Shown here one piece after another: positions 42,088 to 46,915 of a DNA stretch of 46,915 bases (its first letter is position 1; each line of letters opens with the position of its first letter). Source of the DNA: JBBDXA01 sp040902585 (GTDB lineage Bacteria > Planctomycetota > Phycisphaerae > Phycisphaerales > Phycisphaeraceae). The DNA is taken from the NCBI GenBank assembly GCA_040902585.1, contig JBBDXA010000041.1, positions 1-46,915 on the forward strand, read 5' to 3'. The notes beneath the pieces are model-generated. The model was given only the letters and a program-made list of their open reading frames with translations. It made no database searches and was not told where the DNA came from. The position numbers and the translations under genes are program-made.

Positions 42088-44121
42088 ATGCGATTCCTGC
42101 TGATCCATTTCGTCACATTGATCGTCGCGCTCTGCGGGCCGTTCGTTCACTCCGGCCTGACCGCTGCGATCGCCGCGACGCCGGTCGAGATTCTCGACGC
42201 CACGCCACTCGCCGATGCCGACGCCGCCAAGGCGGAGCTGACACTTCAGATCGTCGAGAAGGGCGACGCCGGTTCATTTGATATTTTGCCCGCGCGTATC
42301 ATCGTGACGGCCAGTGACGGCAGTCATCCCGATGGCTCGGGGCGCGACGTTTATCAGGACGGCCGATTCTTCGCTGACGGTCAGTTCACGGTCCGGCTCG
42401 CAGGGGGAAAGACGAAGCTGCTCGTGCAGTGCGGGCCGGAGTACGAAGCGGTGGAGGCCGAACTGGATCTGCCTGCCGGCAAGGCCACGCGCGCCCGCGT
42501 GGTCATGCGGCGATGGTTCGACGCTGCCTCACGCGGCTGGTACTGCGGCGACAATCACGTCCACACGCAGCACGACGCCCGCGCCACCGTGCGCACCGAT
42601 GCGAGCTACACCGCATTGCAAGCCAGAGCCAACGGCTTGAACTTCATCACCGAGGCCGATCACGAACTGTCGCCCGATACCGTGCGGAAGTTTGACACAA
42701 AAACGTTTCTCTACCGACAGGCTCCGGAACTGCGGCCCGGGCCGTTCGTCGGGCACTTCAACACGCCCGGAATTTCAGGGCCGATTCCGACGGACGACTA
42801 TCAGAAGCTGATCGCGCAGCCGCTGTTGACGGGCGCGCTGCGGGAGGAAGTGCATCGGCGGGACGGCGTGATGATCCGCACCCATCCGCTCACGCCGCCC
42901 TATCAGCTTCACTGGATGGGCGCGGCCGCAACCTGGAGCGATGCGGCGCTGGGCAACGCCGGCGATCTGCTTGATGTGGATTCGCCGGCGGCGGAGTTGC
43001 TGTGGTTTACGGCGCTGAATCTGGACAACCGCATCGGCGTCAGCAGCTACACCGACTGCGCCCTGGGCCGCAAGCAGACGATGTCGCCCGGCGATCGCCG
43101 CATCTACTGCCAGGCGGAAAAGTTTACCTACCCGGCGATCGTCGAAGCGATGAAACAAGGCCGCACCATGGCAACCAACGGTGGCCCGGTCTTCGCGTTC
43201 CTGACAGTCGAAGGTCGCAGCGTTGGTGACACATTGATGGTGACCCCCGGGCAGAAGGTCAAGCTGCGATGCGAGATTCACAGTCTGCGGCCGCTCCAGA
43301 CTGTGGAGCTTTATCACCGTGGCGGCCGGCTGCACGCCTTCAACGTGAAGGGCCGAAGCGGCAAGACGGTTGTCGAGCACGAGGTGATCGCTGAGGCGCA
43401 GCCGGACTGGTTCGTGCTTCGCGCCGACGACGAGAAGTGGTCATGGTCGATCACCAGTCCTGTCTACGTGAAGACGGAGGCGAAGCGCGCGAACGAGCAA
43501 CCGGCGACGGCGCTGCTGATGGAGATCAGCAACCACACGCGATTCATTCAGCTTCGCAGGCAGTTTTTTGCCCACATGATCGTGACTGTCAGGCCGCCGG
43601 AGTCGGTCACGGCGGTTCGTTTGCTCCGCGATGGGAAGGTGGAGAAGGCATGGTCGCCTGATGAGCCGGAGGAGCGCCAGGATTCACGACTGCCGGTCAC
43701 CGACATACGTGGTGATTACGGTCCCGGCTGGTTGTGGCATCGCATCGAAAAGAAGCCTGTTCATTTCCAGGCTGACTGGCCGGTCAAGGAAGCGGGGTGG
43801 TACACGCTGGAAGTCGACACGAGCAACCGGCGCACACTTCGAAGCGACGCGATGCGTTGCGACACGGACAATCCCAACAGCCACGCGATTTCGTTCGCAC
43901 AACTCACCGGGCGCGACACGGCGCTCACGCTCCACGGGTACGGTGAGGAACAGGCCCTGCGCGACATCCGCAATCCGTTCGTCGGCGACGGATGGTGGTA
44001 TCCGCGCAACACCGCATGGGAGTTGAAGGCGAGGCTGGGCGAATGGGAGAAGGCCGTCGGCGGGAACCAGAAGCGGCTGGAGGTGCTGTTTCGGCGTGAA
44101 GAAGCACGTCGCGAGCGCTGA
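42088..44121 (+). CDS. CehA/McbA family metallohydrolase (PHP fold)
   Basis: 677 residues with a signal peptide (LIHFVTLIVALCGPFVHSGL). An Ig-like N-terminal region precedes the metal-binding PHP-type motif WYCGDNHVHTQHD at about residue 150. Further metal or active-site blocks are FITEADHELS and MIRTHPLTP, and the family pattern YPAIVEAMKQGRTMATNGGPVFAF is clear. The C-terminus is beta-rich. CehA/McbA proteins include carbaryl hydrolase-like enzymes; most relatives have no known substrate. It is probably a secreted amidase, esterase or nuclease-like hydrolase. Confidence 0.87.
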   Translation: MRFLLIHFVTLIVALCGPFVHSGLTAAIAATPVEILDATPLADADAAKAELTLQIVEKGDAGSFDILPARIIVTASDGSHPDGSGRDVYQDGRFFADGQFTVRLAGGKTKLLVQCGPEYEAVEAELDLPAGKATRARVVMRRWFDAASRGWYCGDNHVHTQHDARATVRTDASYTALQARANGLNFITEADHELSPDTVRKFDTKTFLYRQAPELRPGPFVGHFNTPGISGPIPTDDYQKLIAQPLLTGALREEVHRRDGVMIRTHPLTPPYQLHWMGAAATWSDAALGNAGDLLDVDSPAAELLWFTALNLDNRIGVSSYTDCALGRKQTMSPGDRRIYCQAEKFTYPAIVEAMKQGRTMATNGGPVFAFLTVEGRSVGDTLMVTPGQKVKLRCEIHSLRPLQTVELYHRGGRLHAFNVKGRSGKTVVEHEVIAEAQPDWFVLRADDEKWSWSITSPVYVKTEAKRANEQPATALLMEISNHTRFIQLRRQFFAHMIVTVRPPESVTAVRLLRDGKVEKAWSPDEPEERQDSRLPVTDIRGDYGPGWLWHRIEKKPVHFQADWPVKEAGWYTLEVDTSNRRTLRSDAMRCDTDNPNSHAISFAQLTGRDTALTLHGYGEEQALRDIRNPFVGDGWWYPRNTAWELKARLGEWEKAVGGNQKRLEVLFRREEARRER

Positions 44122-44177
44122 GCCATCGCGGCGATACTTCGCCACGGAGCAATCGAGCCCGTCAGCGAACAGGAACG

Positions 44178-44378
44178 GTGGCTAAAGCGGGCCGGGGAGC
44201 AGGCGGGTCGACGGGCTCGTTGCGGCCGACGCCGCTCACGGGGCGGGGCTGGGCAAAACTCGAAGGTGACGAACTGAACGGCATGATCCACATCCATCGC
44301 GGGGATGAATCCGAATTTGTTGCCAAGCGGTGTGAAGCAAGAATAGGGATGAAGCGAGGCCTGAGCCAGGATGAATGA
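44178..44378 (+). pseudogene. Possible gene fragment (C-terminal end of an unknown protein)
   Basis: A 66-codon frame whose middle, GWAKLEGDELNGMIHIHRGDESEFVAKR, has the look of a genuine protein end, with balanced Asp/Glu and hydrophobic positions. The N-terminal part is Gly/Arg-rich and unlike coding sequence. No family is recognised with confidence. It lies in a 700-bp stretch of apparent remnants. Confidence 0.3.
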
Positions 44379-44479
44379 TGGCAATGACCGTTCTTCGCAC
44401 CATCCTGCACCTGGGCATGGGCGCCTTCTTCGGGTCGATGGAGTAGCGCGACCCTTGCTCGGCGGTGTTTTGCAGGTCC

Positions 44480-44619
44480 TCACACGTTTGAGGAGGAGCG
44501 AACATGCTTGCGGTTGGTGCTATCGGCAACGGCGGGTGACAACGTGCCGAGGCGGAAATCGCCCTTGAGGTTTTCCGCCTCGCCGCTGTGGCACCGGAAG
44601 CAGTGCCGTGTCAGCAGCG
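44480..44619 (-). pseudogene. Remnant of a planctomycete cytochrome (CxxCH) protein
   Basis: Minus-strand frame with LLTRHCFRCHSGEAENLKGDFRLGTLS, which fits the start of the planctomycete cytochrome-like domain in PSCyt/DUF1592-type proteins (haem motif CFRCH, then KGDFRLDxLS). The frame breaks soon after (stop at 44480-44482) and no downstream domain is present. No start codon is assigned. These genes are normally 700 residues or more. Confidence 0.5.
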
Positions 44620-44680
44620 GGCGGGTGGGAGTGGCACACCGGCATGGCCACCCGCGTATGTTTGCCGGATACTAAAAGTT

Positions 44681-44705
44681 GATTAAAAATCGATTTTATT
44701 GATTA
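44681..44705. promoter_or_regulatory. AT-rich palindrome upstream of the PEP-CTERM gene
   Basis: A perfect AAAATCGATTTT (44686-44697) is flanked by direct GATTA repeats at 44681 and 44701, 20 bp apart. It lies just upstream of a sigma-54-like promoter and could bind an activator. Confidence 0.4.
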
Positions 44706-44717
44706 GGAGTGTTGTAT

Positions 44718-44733
44718 TTGGCACGGGCAACGC
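44718..44733 (+). promoter_or_regulatory. Candidate sigma-54 promoter of the PEP-CTERM gene
   Basis: TTGGCACGGGCAACGC has the invariant GG (44720-44721) and GC (44732-44733) separated by 10 bp, and a perfect TTGGCACG -24 block. The -12 block is weak (ACGC instead of TTGC). It lies about 90 bp before the start codon. Sigma-54 control of PEP-CTERM genes has been described in other bacteria. Confidence 0.45.
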
Positions 44734-44823
44734 TATATTCAACAACATCTCGGCTAGGCATTCACCCAGGCGAGGGCTTTGGCGACAAACTGGCGATTCC
44801 CTTCAAATTGAGGAGCACATGTG

Positions 44824-46239
44824 ATGAGAACGAGACTTACATTGGTCGGAGCGGCCCTGATGGCCATCTTGACTGCAACCCCGGCAATGGCGGCCCTGAC
44901 CCACCTCTGGACCTTTGACACCAACTTTACTGACGGCGTTGGAACCGCCAACGGCACCGCGGTTGGCGATGGTGTGTCCATCACATCCACCCCGGGTCAG
45001 TTTCTCGTCGGCACCGGCGGCCTTCGCATCGCCCACACCGGTGTAACCACTACACCTGATGCGGGCACTGATTACGTCAGTATCACCGCGCCTGTCTTCC
45101 CCACGACCAATCCGATGCAGTTCTCGCTGGGCCTGCTCTACCGGTTCGATCCCACCATTGGCGTGAACGACTCCCGCAACTTTCTCTTTGAGACCAAGCC
45201 GGGCTTCTCCATCGGCGTCGGCATGGCGGCGACCGATGAGTTGCAGTATTTCCTGGAAGGGACGACCCTGTCGCCCGGCCCCAACCTGCCGAACGTCAAC
45301 AACGGCCAGTGGCATCAGTTTGCCGCCGTGTGGGACAAGTTGAGCACCAACACCCTAAAGATTTATCACGATGGCCAGTTGGTCCAGCACATCTCGCTCG
45401 GTGCCAACAATTTCAACCAGGCCTCGCAGGCGGGCGGTATGAACATCGGCACATTCCGCGGCGCCAACGACCGCAACTGGGTGGGCTACATCGATGACTT
45501 CCGCATTCACGACAATGCAATCACATCAAGCCAGGTCGCTGCCCAGTTTTCGGCTATTGCCAGTGTCGCGCCCAGCACCCCGTTCAGTTTTGAAAACAAC
45601 TTCGACGGTGTCGCCAAGAGCGATCTGAATCACGACATCAGCCATCCCAACTGGATCCTCCAACCGTCCGGCGGTCTGACGGCTGGCGGGTTCTCGGGCA
45701 ACTTCCTGCGCACGACTGCCGTGGCGGGGGATAACACGCTCGCGATTCAGTTCACCGACCTGCCGGATCACGGCGGCGTGCAACTGGGCATGTTGCTGGC
45801 GCAGCTCGACAGCCTTGACCCGATTCGCGACGGCGACCGCTTCATCGTGCGAGTCGACGGCGTGGAGATCCTCAACGCCGGTTTCGGCTACGGGGTCAGC
45901 GGCTCGTTGAGCGAACCCATCGTCACCACCGGCGATCCGGTCCTTGATGCGGAACTGCTCAGCCTGCGCACCGCCTCGGGCGTGCAACTGTTCGGCGACG
46001 TGAACTTCCTTGAGAACGTCTATGACCTGAGTCAGTTGTCGCTGTTCCAGTCCATCAAACACACCGGCAGCACCCTGTTGCTGGAGATCATCGGTCGGCA
46101 GAATCAGACCGCCGGCGAATTCTTCGGCATCGACAACCTGACACTCACCCTGCAATTCATTCCCGAGCCGGCAACGATGATGCTCCTGCTGACGGCAGCG
46201 CCGGTGCTGGCGCGGCGGCGGCGAAGGCGGATCGCATGA
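44824..46239 (+). CDS. LamG-like PEP-CTERM exported protein
   Basis: About 471 residues from ATG 44824; a GTG directly precedes it, and GAGGAG (44810-44815) serves as ribosome binding site. The signal peptide (LVGAALMAILTATPAMA) leads into a concanavalin/LamG-like beta-sandwich (LTHLWTFDTNFTDG, NGQWHQFAAVWDKLSTNTLKIYHDGQLV, VGYIDDFRIHDNAIT). A second beta domain of about 190 residues follows. The C-terminus is a PEP-CTERM signal (PEPATMMLLLTAAPVLARRRRRR) for exosortase-dependent sorting. LamG-like domains bind carbohydrate or protein. An extracellular matrix role is inferred. Confidence 0.9.
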   Translation: MRTRLTLVGAALMAILTATPAMAALTHLWTFDTNFTDGVGTANGTAVGDGVSITSTPGQFLVGTGGLRIAHTGVTTTPDAGTDYVSITAPVFPTTNPMQFSLGLLYRFDPTIGVNDSRNFLFETKPGFSIGVGMAATDELQYFLEGTTLSPGPNLPNVNNGQWHQFAAVWDKLSTNTLKIYHDGQLVQHISLGANNFNQASQAGGMNIGTFRGANDRNWVGYIDDFRIHDNAITSSQVAAQFSAIASVAPSTPFSFENNFDGVAKSDLNHDISHPNWILQPSGGLTAGGFSGNFLRTTAVAGDNTLAIQFTDLPDHGGVQLGMLLAQLDSLDPIRDGDRFIVRVDGVEILNAGFGYGVSGSLSEPIVTTGDPVLDAELLSLRTASGVQLFGDVNFLENVYDLSQLSLFQSIKHTGSTLLLEIIGRQNQTAGEFFGIDNLTLTLQFIPEPATMMLLLTAAPVLARRRRRRIA

Positions 46240-46336
46240 ACACAGGCCAGGGCCGATTGTCAAAAGCGGGCTGTCAGGAGTATCGTTCCTGTTAGTGAAC
46301 CACTGACAAGTGACCGACGCACCCGAGTAGTTCCGC

Positions 46337-46903
46337 ATGAACCTGACAGAACTGGCCCAGCGCATCAAACGGCTTCGACTGGATCGACAGATGAACCTCG
46401 ATGAGGTGGCCTCGCGCACCGGCCTGTCGCGAAGCTGGCTTTCCAAGGTTGAGAACTTCCGCATCACGCCTTCGCTGCCTGCCCTGGCGGGTATTGCCAA
46501 GGCTCTGGGCGTGACCCTGTCACAACTGGTCGAAGGCCTTGATGCCCGGCCGCAGATTGTCATCGTGCGAAATGACGAGCGCGAGGTCGTCACACGGGAT
46601 TCGGAGCATCGATCCAGAACGATCTACGAATCCCTGGCACACAAGCACCCCAGCCGCCGAATGGATCCGTTTCTGTTGACCGTGCCTGCGGGTGAGGCCC
46701 GTGACCAGGCGCTTCCGCACGAAGGCGAAGAATTCCTGATGGTGATCGAAGGCAAGACCGATTTTGAATACGGCGGTCAGATTCATCAACTGGCAAAGGG
46801 CGATTGCCTCTACTTTGATGCGACGGTCGAACACCGCCTGATCAACAATTCGGATCAGGAAGCCAAAGTGCTGTGTGTGTTTCATGGGATGAACGGTCTG
46901 TGA
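46337..46903 (+). CDS. XRE-family regulator with cupin domain
   Basis: 188 residues. An N-terminal helix-turn-helix (LAQRIKRLRLDRQMNLDEVASRTGLSRSWLSKVEN) is followed by a short linker. A C-terminal cupin domain (LPHEGEEFLMVIEGKTDFEYGG, DCLYFDATVEHRLINN) contains a possible metal site. PuuR- and SutR-like proteins share this layout and repress or activate nearby genes in response to a small molecule. The gene lies about 100 bp after the PEP-CTERM gene on the same strand. Its target is unknown. Confidence 0.92.
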   Translation: MNLTELAQRIKRLRLDRQMNLDEVASRTGLSRSWLSKVENFRITPSLPALAGIAKALGVTLSQLVEGLDARPQIVIVRNDEREVVTRDSEHRSRTIYESLAHKHPSRRMDPFLLTVPAGEARDQALPHEGEEFLMVIEGKTDFEYGGQIHQLAKGDCLYFDATVEHRLINNSDQEAKVLCVFHGMNGL

Positions 46904-46915
46904 TAAATGCACCCG

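Overview
The window looks like a chromosomal segment of a GC-rich planctomycete, most likely of the Phycisphaerae type. This is inferred from gene content, not from a marker gene. The clues are two PEP-CTERM secreted proteins, a large MoxR/DUF58/von Willebrand A (VWA) membrane cluster, a CRTAC1-like FG-GAP lipoprotein, a fragment of a planctomycete-type cytochrome (CxxCH) protein, a CehA/McbA metallohydrolase, a Tat-exported Gfo/Idh/MocA oxidoreductase and an orphan AmmeMemoRadiSam radical SAM enzyme. No rRNA, tRNA or CRISPR array was seen.

Layout. 0-17 kb: a plus-strand locus with an NHL-repeat lipoprotein, a giant VWA membrane protein, a MoxR ATPase, a DUF58 protein, a BatA-like VWA protein, a large membrane protein, an ABC-2 type ATPase and permease, and an ankyrin lipoprotein. 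It is interrupted by a minus-strand VapB/PIN toxin-antitoxin pair and by a PhoD-type phosphatase. 17-26.5 kb: ordinary metabolic and envelope genes, including a glycine-zipper lipoprotein, an FAD oxidoreductase with a golvesin-like tail, a glutaredoxin-like protein, FolE2, AmrS, and a metallophosphoesterase coupled to a WD40-like lipoprotein. 26.5-32.3 kb: a TetR repressor divergent from an RND efflux adaptor/permease pair, with two matched palindromic operators between them. 32.5-34.6 kb: DUF2203 and Gfo/Idh genes among hairpin repeats and operator-like palindromes.

35.1-36.6 kb is the most distinctive part. It is a gene-cassette array of the integron type: two almost identical 108-bp attC sites, a third decayed site, three small cassette ORFs, an attI-like left boundary and a possible cassette promoter, but no integrase. 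To its right (36.6-39.1 kb) lies a recombination scar containing an inverted-repeat element, an IS110-type transposase stub, a 3'-truncated FG-GAP lipoprotein gene, and a head-to-head junction of two 5'-truncated genes (a PEP-CTERM protein and a XylR-type regulator). 40-47 kb holds an SGNH hydrolase, a CehA/McbA metallohydrolase, a stretch of gene remnants, a LamG-like PEP-CTERM protein behind a possible sigma-54 promoter, and an XRE-cupin regulator.

Repeats are conspicuous throughout: 7-nt tandem arrays ending just before the start codons of three genes, two copies of a MITE-like element, CCGCTTGCGG palindromes, and AGCACCA hairpins. Most coding starts were chosen from signal peptides, operon overlaps or cassette boundaries. 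All functional calls come from recognising motifs by eye; no database search was run.
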